NCBI GenBank assembly: GCA_003255025.1
Contig: QANY01009387.1
Coordinates: 1,178,001-1,242,000 of the forward strand
Direction: 5' to 3'
Length of the DNA stretch: 64,000 bases
Source of the DNA: Datisca glomerata
Lineage: Eukaryota > Streptophyta > Magnoliopsida > Cucurbitales > Datiscaceae
Shown here: positions 35,011 to 46,547 of the stretch, piece by piece
Layout: each line of letters begins with the position of its first letter
How positions within the stretch are numbered: the stretch's first letter is position 1
Position numbers and translations under genes: made by a program
The notes under the pieces: model-generated
The model's database searches: none
What the model was told of the DNA's origin: nothing
What the model saw: only the letters and a program-made list of their open reading frames with translations

Positions 35011-36631
35011 GTCCAAATGACAATCTATTTATAAAGACTAAGTTGGATCACTGTGGGTGGTTACCCTCCTTTTCCGTTCCTATGATGAAGTAATTATGCC
35101 CACAGAGAAAAGGTAAAGTTACATTTTCAATGAATCTTATACATCGAGAATGTGAGTAGAGTAATGCGGACTATGTTTAATTAAGAAAGCAACTATGTGA
35201 GAGAGAAATGGGATCGCTTCTAGAGATAGTTGTGTAGGGCTTGATTCCTAGAAACTTTACAAAACTAAAAGTATGTCATGGCTAAAACGAACATAACAAT
35301 GAAAAATGAATTGTTTCAAGGAAAGATACTCGTGTGCGATATGGTTTCTTTTACATAAACGACACAATAGTTCAAAGAAATTACATCTATTGATCAACCA
35401 ATAAAGTAAAAAAACTTTCATGAGGGAAGGTTCAAAAGTCAACCTACATATCTTATGCAAGTTTCGATTGTTGAGCTGCATCCCCAGGTCCAGGTCCAAA
35501 CTGTTTTGTGTTGCGAGCTTTCTATCACCTCTATTAATTTCATTCATATGAGATTGTTGGAATGTTGGTTGAAAACTATTTTGAGATATCATTTTGATGC
35601 TCGATTTTGGTGAGACCCACTCTTTATTTTTTGATGATTTAAGGCAGACATGTGTTTTCCTCCGTGAGAATGTTGAAATGATATCTTATATAATAAAAAT
35701 AATATTTGATTGAATGAGAAATTGATACTCGATGTGCATCATTGAGTATGAAAATTTTAGAGATGTGTAATAAGTTTACACTTGTCCCGCATTAGAATAG
35801 TGCAATGATCCATTGAAGTGGAGTCTAATGCACAAATGGAGTGCAAATCCTCAGGACCACCTGCTTCAGACCAGCTCGGGACCTGTGTCCAAGCACGTAT
35901 TGGCCTAATTTTAGCTTCTTCCAACTCTTATTTGTTCTAAATAGTCGAATTAAATTTCATTTTAATTGCAAAGAATTAATTTTAGAAATGAAACCGTTTC
36001 AATTTTTCGAAACTGTTGTTTTAATTACTGAATTTGTTTGGCCAACTTTAATTGAGTTTAAGTTGAAAGCGCTCCTCCACATCTATAATTTGACGTCTTC
36101 ATCTCTCATTTCACACAACAAAAAATTCAGCCTTCTCAATATCAAAATAATGTTCTCCTCTTGTTCTTTGTGTTCGTGCGATTGAGTTTGACGGTGAGAA
36201 GTATTTACAAAGTCAATGAACTAGAGAATGTAAAAGCAATAGTACTTTGAGAAATTAAAAGTTTCTACAAAGAAGGCTATTTTAAATGTCATAGATTATA
36301 GATAAGTTATTAATAAAAAAATTATACTAATTTGTATGAATATAGTGGAAAAGTGATTCTCTTTAGAATTTTAAAAAATAGGATACATAATATAACTCAA
36401 TTATAACATATTTCTAGAAACTTTAATTATATTATATTTTATATGTTAGTATACTTAATATATTATATAAATATAATTACACAAAGTTTACAAATAAAAT
36501 ATTAAAATTGTGATACGAACGAAAAAAGTAGATCAAATTTAAAATCAAATAGGAAACATATATTTTATATTCATGAGGTTAAGTTTTCTTTTAACTTTTT
36601 TAGCACATTTCTACTGCCCTTAATTTTTTTT
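35011..36631. other. Spacer, no gene supported
   Basis: A 111-codon minus-strand frame (35592-35257) and a 114-codon plus-strand frame (35841-36185) were examined. Neither has a recognised motif or credible splice context. The start of this stretch may be copia 3' LTR debris. Confidence 0.35.
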
Positions 36632-37199
36632 GTTGGTGTTAATATATATGTATAAGAACCAATCTAACTGAACGCATTTGAGTCGCTATTTCCACTGAAC
36701 CGGCCTGGATTTTATGCATTGTAAATGTTACTTCTACACTTGCAATTATGGATAATCTATTAGAGCATTATTCTATAAATCTCAACAAACAATTTTACAA
36801 TTAACTAAATGTAGACTCATCAATTTCAAGCATGTGACCAGTCATCTTCCTGTTGTTTTCAGTGATGGTCTGACTCTCCTTCTATTTCTATTTCTATGTG
36901 AGATCTTGAGTATATCATCAAACAAGTTATTTCTAGCTCTGGCAATCAATCAAAATACTGGTTTATCTGCTACATCAGGTACTTCCTCTTGATTTCTCGA
37001 TTCTGCTTGTTCTAGTCAATTACTTATGGCTCTTCTCTATTTATGACAAAAGAATCAACTTTGCATATATCTCTCATCTCTACGGCTGGTGGCTCATTAA
37101 TGCTTGTCAATCATGTTGGTTATATATCTTTATCTAATCTTTTTTTTCTAACACTTATTTTATCCCCAAAATCACTTTAAATCTAGTGTCTGTCGGTCA

Positions 37200-38420
37200 A
37201 TTAGTTGAGCTAGTAGTTGATGCTATCTCTACTAATTCTAGTTGTCGTGTGCATGATCCACAAACTGGGAAGATACTTGGGATAAGATGGAAGATTGGAT
37301 GTCTGTTTGAAGTCGTGAATCTTTTTCTACCTCACCAACCCCACTCTTCTACTCATATAACTTGGTCTACCACTTCCACTCCTACTTTGAGTCTTTGGCA
37401 TTCTCGTATGTATCATGCTTCATTTAGTCGTTTACGTTCTTGAGTTTTTAGTGGTCAATTAGGTCATCTAGCTTATGAGAATGTTGATTGCTTATCTTTT
37501 TAGCTTGTGAGACAATGTGCATCTTTTTTCATAGTAGTGACTCGACTTCCTATGCACCTTTTGATTTAAATTCATTTTGATATATTGAGACCTTCTCCTA
37601 CTAATAGTATGGGGGGATCAATTTTTTTTGTGATTTTTGTCAATGACTACTCTAGATTCCCATGGTTATATCTGATGCATAATGGGTCTGAATTACAAAA
37701 AAAATTATTTTGAGTTTGCAAACATGGTAAAATACAGTTCTCTCGTTCTATAAAAGCTTTTCATACTACCAATGCTATTGAATATAGAGACATGGAGTTT
37801 TTAGATTTTATTCGCTCTCATGATACTGTTGTTCAATGTTCTTGTCTAAAAACATCTCCACAAAATGGAAAAGCTGAACAGAAACATAGACATATCATAG
37901 AAACCATTAGGACTCTACTCATCTCAGCCTCTTGTCCTGAGAAATTTTGGAGTGGAGCACCATTAACAACTATTTGCACTATTAATCGTGTTCTGTCCCA
38001 ATTAATTTTGAACCAGACTCTTTTTAAACGCCTCTATGGTACTTCTCCAGAATATAATTCTTTAAAAGTCTTTGATAGTGCTTTTATCCTTCTCCAACCA
38101 CACGAGTGAACAAAACTTGAACCACACACTCGTCTATGCTTATTTATTGGATATGGAATCAAGCATACATGATAAAGATTGTTACCATCCTATTTCAAAT
38201 CATCTTTGTGTGTCCCGTCATGTCATCTTTTGGGAACATAAAATATTTTCTTCTATGTCAGAGTTTCGTTCATCATCTGGGGTATAATTCAACTTCTTCG
38301 AGTTTCTTCTGGTGATCAAACTGCAAACATCTTTACAAAGGCTCATCCACCCATACACTTCACAAACTTGGTATCCAAACTCAAGTTGGATTCTGTGATA
38401 TCACCTTGAGTTTGAGGGGG
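37200..38420 (+). pseudogene. Copia integrase/pol remnant
   Basis: The gag-pre-integrase region (37200-37440: GKILGIRWKIGCLFEVVNLF, LSLWHSRMYHASFSRLRS) is followed by the integrase core in several frames. It shows FVIFVNDYSRFPWLYLM, EFLDFIRSHDTVVQCSC with SPQNGKAEQKHRHIIETIR, and AHVIFWEHKIF-type late motifs (read as SRHVIFWEHKIF). Stops and frame changes are frequent. Only a few codons of the C-terminal RNase H end remain (IFTKAHPPIHFTNLVSKL near 38330). RT is deleted. Confidence 0.8.
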
Positions 38421-38421
38421 A

Positions 38422-38576
38422 TGTTAATATATATGTATATGTATTAACATAGACTAGTTGTATGCCTACATCACTTTATACTACACTCGTACACCATTAT
38501 ACAAATCTCGAGCCTATTAATAGGCATTATCCTATACATACAATTTATGGTTGAATATACATAAATTTCTTTAACA
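38422..38576 (+). repeat. 3' LTR of the copia element
   Basis: 155 bp, with TG...CA ends, preceded by the polypurine tract GAGGGGGA and followed by ATTGG. Confidence 0.65.
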
Positions 38577-38581
38577 ATTGG

Positions 38582-39100
38582 AAAAAAAATCATATTTTAA
38601 AACTTGGTTGAAATAATAATATATCATCAAATAAAAATATGACATGATTATACTCTATTTGATCACAACATGATTGTAAGTAATCATTTCAGCTAAAAAT
38701 ATGATGATTACTTTCATTTACATTACACACGTATGTATTGACTAGTTTATCATAAATGTAACTTGCATGAAGTTGAAAAGTCTCTCTATATGATTTTATA
38801 TAATTGATTTAATTAACAAAGTATCACATTTAATTTATTGTTATATTTACTGCATTTAGTTTGTTAGTGTGGTACAAAATAAAAATGTAGTTTGGTCCAA
38901 TTTATGTTGCCTCAGAAGTCTACAAGACAAAATGGATTAATGCATCTTAATGTTGCAAAACACTATAACAAATTCACATTTATTATGTAGACTTAAGATA
39001 CAATACATGTAGACTAAATGGCATTACTCTATTTTATGTACACAATTATTATTAAGAATTTGATAATTAAGTTTTGAAAAAGATTTAGTAATTTAAAAAT
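38582..39100. other. Spacer between two LTR elements
   Basis: AT-rich; no gene or repeat seen. Confidence 0.4.
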
Positions 39101-39105
39101 GTCAT

Positions 39106-40138
39106 TGTAAAGGGTTTTTTGGATATGAAAAACCCTCTACGAACAAATAATAAAGATCATAATTTAAAGAGAGAATGACAGAATAAAGACATCATCATTT
39201 ATGTGGAAAACCTTTAAAGAGAAGAAAATCCACAGAGATATTTTTGATATTCACTTATGTAAATGATTTTACATAGTTGTTCATGAGAGAAGAGAGAAAA
39301 GACAGTGCCTTTAGTTGAGGTTTGCTTAGGTCTCCCCTTTTTCTTTTTACATGAGCTTGTACTCATAATCCTAATGATGATGATAATAATAATAATAATA
39401 ATCAAAATATCAGATGAGATCAGGCCTAGAATAACACTCATTCGTGAGATCCCCTTTCGTCTTTATCTTGCATATGTCACACTCAGCCACCTATCAATCG
39501 CTGCCACATGGCAGTTCCCTGTGGTTCTGAGCCAATTAGTCAAAACCACTTGGTGAATGACCAATATGTCTTGTCTAAGTGATGCAACTTACCCAATCAA
39601 TCACGGCCGCTTGACTATCAGTCTGAACCCTCCTCTCTTTTCTAATGTTCTCTCTTATCCAAGAGGTAATGATTTTCCATTCTCGAGACATCGGTTCCCT
39701 TTCTGGAGGTGATGTTCTCCCATTCTCGAGATGTCGATTCCCATTTTGGAGGTGAGGATCTCCCGTTCTCGAGACGTCGATTCCCTTTATGGAGGCGATG
39801 ATCTCCCGTTCTCGAGATGTCAGTTCTCATTCTGGAAGCGATGATCCCCGTTCTTGAAATATTGGTTCCCATTCTGGAGGCGATGATCTCCTGTTCTCGA
39901 GACGTCAGTTCTCATTCTGGAGGCGCTGATCTCTCATTCTCGAGATGTCGGTTCCGTTCTAGAGGCGATGATCTCTCATTCTCGAGACGTCGGTTCCCAT
40001 TCTGAAAGCGAGGATCTCCCTTTTCTTAAGATGTTTTGACTCCAGTTAGTCATTCATTTTTTATTTCTTGATGCTTCTCATGAGACCTGGGTGAGTCCCT
40101 TTTGTTCCACGTGGCAGTGAAGTATTTTTTACCGTTCA
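39106..40138 (-). repeat. LTR (downstream copy, left in window), 1033 bp
   Basis: On the plus strand it runs from TGTAAAGGGTTTTTTGG to TTTTTTACCGTTCA. It aligns along its length with 43102-44092, including the ATAATAAAGATCATAATTTA and CATAGTTGTTCATG stretches and a tandem repeat block. Confidence 0.9.
39670..40035. repeat. LTR-internal minisatellite, about 42-bp unit, nine copies
   Basis: Units are built on GATGATCTCCCGTTCTCGAG followed by ACGTCGGTTCCCATTCTGGA. I count nine unit cores here and eight in the other LTR. The palindromic TCTCGAGA core is the most conserved part. Confidence 0.85.
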
Positions 40139-40789
40139 TTTGCCCCCAATTGTGCTTCGGCAAAGTTTGTCGAAGTGCAATTAAACCTTCCAACACATGT
40201 CTGATTTTGGTAGGTTTGATTCTCTTCTTTTTTATAGAGTCTTCGATCTAGATCCCACCATGTGTCATGTGAGATTTTACATGTCCATTCTGAGAGAAAG
40301 ACTTAAGGTTCAAATTAAGAACCATGGTCCCGTTTTGGCCTTGAGTTTCAGGATCATCCGCTGAGTTTCAAGAAATATTTCATCTTTACTTTCTTCAATT
40401 GTTTCCATTATGAATTATTTGAGCATCGTCTGGATCATCAACTTAAACAAGGATATCTCTATTTTAAAGTTTCTGATTTCCTTCTGAGAACGATGTCTGT
40501 GGACAGTTCCAAGGACTTAGGCTCCTTTCATGGATCATAGCCCATTTTGATTTCCTACGGGCTCATCGATAGAGTTTCCCCCGTTTCTTCATTTTTCATT
40601 TTCATTCTCTCGTACGATAAGATCTGTGACATGAATATTGTACAAGAATAATATAATGATTAAAATAAGTAAGGAGCGAGTGTACCCTTTCATAATTTCA
40701 TTGCAGGAGCTTAAGTTTGATGCCCCACTTCTATTGGTAGAATTTTCCCGTTTTCCTTGCTACGGATTTATTGGTAGAGTTTCTCATGC

Positions 40790-41265
40790 TGTCCTATTTT
40801 CTTTTCTTTTCTCCAGACTTTCCTGTTCTGAAGACGTTTCTTTTTCCGTTCTCCAGACTTTCCCCATCTTGAAGACATTTCATTTTCAGTTTTGAAGACA
40901 TTTCTTTTTCCTTTCTCCAAACTTTCCCGTTCTGAAGGTGTTTCTTTTTCCATTCTCTAGGTTTTCCCATCCTGAAGACTTTCCTTTTCTGTTTTGAAGA
41001 CATTTCTTTTTCCTTTCTCCTGACTTTCCCGTTCTAAAGACGTTTCTTTTTTCATTCTCCAGACTTTCCCGTTCTGAAGATGTTTCTTTCCAATCTCCAG
41101 ACTTTCCCGTCCTAAAGACATATCCTTTTCTGTTCTAAAGACATTTATTTTTCCTTTCTCAAGACTTTCCCGTTATGAAGATGTTTTCTTTTTCTGTTCT
41201 CCAGACCATCCCGTCATGAAGACGTTTCCTTTTCCATTTTGAAGACATTTAATTTTCTTTCTGAG
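40790..41265. repeat. Tandem repeat of about 38-42 bp, internal region
   Basis: Repeated CTCCAGACTTTCCCGTTCTG plus AAGACGTTTCTTTTTCC-type units, imperfect. The open frames across it on both strands (for example minus 40953-40768) are by-products of the repeat and not genes. Confidence 0.8.
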
Positions 41266-41640
41266 AAGGGCGTACATAGATGCTCCCAAGGACTTAGGCT
41301 CCTTCAGTGAAACCATTGCCCCGTTTTGGTTTCCTTCTGAGAACGGCATACGTAGACGCTCCTAAGGACTTAGGCTCCTTCAGTGGAACCCTGGCCCCAT
41401 TTTGATTTCCTTTTAAAGTAGAACTTATGAATTTCCCCTCCCAAGAACTTACGTCCTTAGTTCTCTTTTAGAGTAAGACTTATAAACTGCCCCTCCCAAG
41501 GACTTACGCCCTTAGTTCGTTCTGAGAGTAGGACTTATGAACTGCCCCTCTCAAGGACCTAAGACCTTAGTTCCTTCTGAGAGTAGGATTTATGAGTTGC
41601 CCATCTCAAGGACTTATGCCCTTAGTTCCATTGTCGAACA
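41265..41640. repeat. Second internal tandem repeat, 'AAGGACTTA' units
   Basis: Two longer units contain GGCTCCTTCAGTG after AAGGACTTA, followed by about four roughly 60-bp units built on GAGTAGGACTTATGAACTGC plus CCCTCTCAAGGACTTA. Confidence 0.75.
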
Positions 41641-43101
41641 AGCGATAGTTGACAGTCTACACGTATTCATGTTACAAGTTTTGATTGAGAGCTCTAAATT
41701 GAATTTCATAAATTTCTTCAATAAGTAGACTTCTGCATCTTCCTGATGATATAAGATTCGCCGTATAGTTGGCTTCCAATAAATATTGTTTAATTTTTGA
41801 AGTTGATTGCTTTGCATAATCTGCTTTCCTGGGCAATATTTTCTGAGTGATATGTACCAAAGTTACCCTAACTTTTGATTGAAATCTCTAAATTGGATTT
41901 CGTTAAATTCTCCAATAATTAAACTTTCATCTTTCCGATGATGTAAGATTCACCATGTACGAGGATTATAATAATTTTTATATGGAACTCAACTTGAATT
42001 CCATAAAATTCTCTATAAAGCATACTCTCCATGAAACATATCCTTATGATATGTGACTCGCCATGTAAATTTGCTTCCAACTTTTTTCATTTTAGTTTCC
42101 ATCTCTGTTCCAGTTGTCACTTCCGTTGTTAAGACATATATGTTCACATCATCACGACGTCTCTTTTCCTAAGTCAGATGTCTCTGTTCTCGTTGTTTGT
42201 TCATCTTTTATTTTCCTGCACTCATAAATCCTTTTAAATGACTGAATTTTCTTAAGTCGTAGCTTTCCCTTTTTTGGTCTTCCCGTTCTAAAATATTTGA
42301 ACGCAGTCTCCTTTGTTTTGCTGTTATGAAACGTTTAAGTAGTAGCTTTCTTGACTTTCCCTTCCTAAGAGGTTTGAATGTGGTCTTCTTTGCTTAACTT
42401 TTTACTCTGAAGTTTTTGCTCTGAAATTCCTTCCTGACTCTTTTTTCTTTTTTGACAAATTTCTTTTCTGAAATCCTTTCAGATTTTTGTTCTAAAATTC
42501 TAACACTTTAACTTTTTCTTTTCTAAAGAGCTAAAATTTCTCTGATCTGAACTTCAACTTTTCTGTTCTGAAACTCTGACTTCGACTTTTCTGAAGCTCT
42601 GACCTTAACTTTTTGGAAATATTTTTTAATTTTATGAACTTTCTAATCTAAGCTTTCAGAGCTCTTCTAATATGAGTTTTATGAGTTTTTCTAAACTTTT
42701 TGACCTCTTCTTTTCTTGTTCGATCTGATTTTTTAACTCATCCTTTCTTTGAATGAATTTCTTTTCTGATCTTAGGACTTTCCCGTTTCTCATGACTTTT
42801 TCGATCCGAGGACATTTCAACTCAAAACTTTAAATTAAATTAAAACTCAAAGCTTTGTTTATCACGAGTCAAATAAGTTTCTCCCTTTTTTAAGAAGTTG
42901 ATAATGATGTAAAAGAAATAAGCCAATCGAATATGCAAGGAACGAGTTTACCATTTTCTATTATGTTTCCAGTTTTGTACTTGTTGTCGTTCTGCTTTCA
43001 ACCCATTGCCATTTTTCCCGCTTTTGTTGTTGAGGGGGCGTTTGATTTGATTGGGAGGGATTTTTTTGAGTTTTTCTCTCACTCTCAATGAAAACACCAA
43101 A

Positions 43102-44092
43102 TGTAAAGGATTTTTTGGGTATGAAAAACCGTCTACGAACACATAATAAAGATCATAATTTAAAGAGAGAATGAGAGAATAAAGACATCATCATTTACGT
43201 GAAAATTTTCTAAATGGAAGAAAAATCACAGAGAGATTATTGATATTCACTTATGTAAATGATTTTACATAGTTGTTCATGGGAGAAGAGAGGAAGGGTA
43301 ATGCCTTTAGTTAAGGTTTGCTTAGGTCTCCCATTTTTCTTTTTACATGAGCTTGTACTTATAGGCCTGATGATGATGATGATGATGATAATAATCAAAA
43401 TATCATATGAGGTCAGGCCTAGGATAACACCCATTCGTGAGATCTCATTTCTTCTTTATCTTGCATTTGTCACATTCTGCTGCCCATCAATCGCTGTCAC
43501 ATGATAGTTCTCTGTGGTTTCAAGCTAATTAGTCAGAACCACTTGGCGACTCTCCAATCTGTCTTGTCTAAGTGATACAGCTTACCCAACCAATCACGAC
43601 CACTTGACTGTCAGTCTAAACCATCATTTCCATTCTTATGTTTTATCATGTCCAGGAGGTAATGATCTCCCATTCTCGAGACTTCAATTCCCATTCTTGA
43701 GGTGATGATCTCCTGTTCTTGAGACGTCAGTTATTGTTCTGGAGATGATAGTCTCCCGTTCTCGAGATGTCGGTTCTCATTCTGGAGGCAATGATCTCCC
43801 GTTCTTGTGATGTTGGTTCCCGTTCTGAAGGCGATGGTTTTCCGTTCTCGAGACGTCGGTTCCCGTTCTGGAGGCGTTGATCTCTCATTCTCGAGATGTT
43901 GGTTCCCGTTCTGGAGGCGATGATCTCCCGTTCTCGAGACGTCGGTTCCCATTCTAGAAGCGATGATCTCTCTTTCTCAAGATGTTTCGCCACTCCAGCT
44001 AATCATCTGTTTATGCTTTCTCGACGCTTCTCATGAGACCTGTGTGAGTCCCTTTTGTTTCACATGACAGTGAAGTATTTTTTACCTGTTCA
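43102..44092 (-). repeat. LTR (upstream copy, right in window), 991 bp
   Basis: Plus-strand ends TGTAAAGGATTTTTTGG and TTTTTTACCTGTTCA. It is 42 bp shorter than its partner, matching one unit of the internal minisatellite (eight instead of nine copies, 43660-43985). Confidence 0.9.
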
Positions 44093-44097
44093 GTCAC

Positions 44098-44137
44098 CCG
44101 ATTGTATGTGTAATCAAGAATTAATCTTACCAAGATT

Positions 44138-44173
<36 letters not shown>

Positions 44174-46450
44174 ATAATGTCATACAATCGTATCTAAACA
44201 AGAAATAATCTTCTTATATTCAAATGATTAAACGATTTAAATTAAATGATTCTATAGCTAAATAGTTGCATTATAAGATGGTTACATTTACTTTTTAAGC
44301 AATATATTTACTTTCTTTACGTTTCAAAGCAAATTCTTTTGATTTTTCCTAATTCACAATTCGAAATTACAATTTTGATTTTAATTATCTGTAGCATTTT
44401 ATTGTTTAAAGATGTAAATTTGAGAATATGATACTTGACATCAAGTTTAGTATGACACTTAACTTAATTTAAAGCTGATTATTGAATAAAATGAAATTCA
44501 ACTCCTAATAACAGGACATGATTTTCGTCTGATTTAAACTATTAGGATCCAAATCAAAAGCTTATATCTTCTATTCACAAAAATGAAAAAAAAAAATTAA
44601 TTTACTATGCCATCTAAAACTGAACCAACTGTCCAGAATAACCTTTTATTTTGTTAAAGCAGCAGATGATCTCGGTCTAATGAATCTATCTGTCTTATCA
44701 GAATTATTTAGATTAATGTGAGAAGATGGAAATAATGGTATTACTAATTGTTACGGGTGTTGGTGGGGATAGAGACATTGCATATAACTTTGTTTAATAC
44801 AGATTAAAGAAATAAAATAATATATGGAGGCATTGACTTCAATAAATGTGAAAGCAAATAATACAACAACGTCCTTTCTAATTATTGTTATTTTATTTGC
44901 ATTGTGCAATTTCTTGTATTCCATGTCTAAAGTTTTTTTTTCCAAAACAGATAATATCATTAAAGAAAAAAAAACATCAAGGTGGTTTATAGCCACCCAT
45001 AACAAGTAGTTTATCCGGCCCTATCAAGTAAAAGAGAAATATTAAATGAAATTTGTAAAGGATTGTTAAACTTATAGTTCTGATTTATGCTTAAGTTTAT
45101 TAAGACATAACTATATTGCAATTCCTACTAATCTACTAAACATTACAAGAAAGAATTAAAAGATTTAATATTTTTTTTAATATGGATGATGGAATTGGAA
45201 AGTTCTAAGGAGGATGAGCTTTCTCATTCATGATATCCATCACAAATTTAAAATCACTTTCAACTATAAGCTCACTCCACGCCCAAGTTTGAATACAATT
45301 ATATATTATATGTCCCTTCCTATGCTTATTTACATGTAGTTGCATATATATTTATGCGCATACACATATATGTACACATTTATATTTGTAAATAAAAAAA
45401 TTACTTATTGGTTTTTTTTCTGTCATAGAAGAAAAGTTATATATATATATTATGATATATATGGTCGATTGTGTTTGAATTTTTTTTTAGAATTACAAAG
45501 AGTATTTTCAACACTTGTAGATTCAAACTGTCTTTTGAAATCATGAAAGCACGAACAAACAATTTTCCAATACAACTTTGATTAATAGTTTTTTCCAAAC
45601 ACAACTTTTAAATTTATATCAAAGCACGTCGATGGCTTAAAAAAAACAAGTCGATGTTTATTTATAATCTTTTTTTTTGGAAAAATAAGTTGACCTTTTC
45701 AAGATCAAATGATCGTTGACCATTTGCTTTCTCATTTTACACCAGCTGTAGATAATTTCTTTTTTCTCTCATTTTTTTTGTAGGAATCTCTTTGTTCTTG
45801 TTCCTTTGGAGTATATTTATCTGAATATCTCTAAGAAAAATAAGAAAGAAAAAAAAGAAAATAAATTTAGTTATATATATTTGGTAAGTTAATTATTCAT
45901 CACGATCCCAAAGTCCTCATATCCCACCACACCAAAGAAATGAAAAAAATATCTAGAAAATTGGACTTAAATGTATTTTTTTTGTTTGAATATAAGAATT
46001 TGACTTGTTCTTTTGTAATGCATGAAAAGCAACTCTTGTACATGTTATGGATAATTGTCATTGTATATTTGGATAAATATACTTTGTTTTATATGCTCAT
46101 GACTTTGACTTTCCTAACAACTCAGTTTGTATTCCCATTGTCTAGATTGGAAATTATATGTTTAAAAATAATATATGAAAAAGGAAACTCTCACGTTATC
46201 CTTTTCTTCCTTCAAGAATTGAGTAATGATTTTAACTTGAGTGACATTATTGATAATAAAAAAAGGAAAAATATTATTGATAATAAAAAAGTCGTGGCTA
46301 TATTTAAATAATTTGAAAAAAAACTACAATAAAACCATTTGTTTAAGTTTGTGATATTACCTATTTTTTAATATCACACAGCTAGGAATGTATTATTTTT
46401 CCCCGTCGTTGACTTATTCTCCCAATATTATCACTATCCGCAGCTACCCG
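44098..46450. other. Spacer upstream of the BAHD gene
   Basis: AT-rich; includes a (TA)n run at 44139-44169. Several short frames (minus 45005-44751, plus 45940-46311) are AT-driven and show no family motif. No gene called. Confidence 0.45.
44139..44169. repeat. (TA)n microsatellite
   Basis: About 15 uninterrupted TA units, just outside the right end of the gene-less LTR element. Confidence 0.95.
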
Positions 46451-46453
46451 GTC

Positions 46454-46462
46454 TATATATAA
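46454..46462 (+). promoter_or_regulatory. TATA box of the BAHD gene
   Basis: TATATATAA lies 86-94 bp upstream of the ATG at 46548, which fits a leader of roughly 60 nt. Confidence 0.65.
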
Positions 46463-46547
46463 GTGTACTCGTTTCCTCATTAATTCCACAAATCTAACGT
46501 ATTTTCTTTGCCGGAGGCTACTGGTAAGCTCAATTACTAGGGAAAAA

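Larger units (their letters stand above)
36637..38576 (+). mobile_element. Deleted copia element with short LTR and near-matching target duplication
   Basis: The 3' LTR (38422-38576, 155 bp) starts TGTTAATATATATGTATA and ends TTTAACA, directly after a GAGGGGGA polypurine tract. The same start, TGTTAATATATATGTATA, occurs at 36637, where the rest of the 5' LTR is missing. The flanks GTTGG (36632-36636) and ATTGG (38577-38581) look like a 5-bp target duplication with one change. Between them lies a decayed pol. The element is an internally deleted, dead copy. Confidence 0.6.
39106..44092 (-). mobile_element. Gene-less LTR retrotransposon (gypsy-type, LARD-like), both LTRs present
   Basis: Two matching LTRs (39106-40138 and 43102-44092) bracket about 2.96 kb with no gag or pol reading. 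The flanks GTCAT (39101-39105) and GTCAC (44093-44097) fit a 5-bp target duplication with one change. Orientation is minus: next to the right LTR the minus strand reads TTTGGTGTTTTCATTGAGAG, the leader type seen in the gypsy remnant at 33820, and next to the left LTR the minus strand reads a TTGGGGGCAAA polypurine tract. The inside is filled with tandem repeats. Without coding sequence it must have moved with proteins from a relative. The LTRs are clearly diverged, so insertion is not recent. Confidence 0.85.

Noticed and set aside
35257..36185. Two moderate-length frames between retroelement remnants
   Set aside because: Neither shows a family motif, and both lie in degraded repetitive surroundings.
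39642..39872. Repetitive open frames with SRTGDHRL-type units (also 43727-43993)
   Set aside because: These are translations of the LTR minisatellite; the frames differ between the two LTRs and no codon constraint is visible.
40768..41003. Lysine/glutamate-rich open frames on the minus strand
   Set aside because: They arise from a tandem DNA repeat inside the gene-less LTR element and have no independent start or family match.
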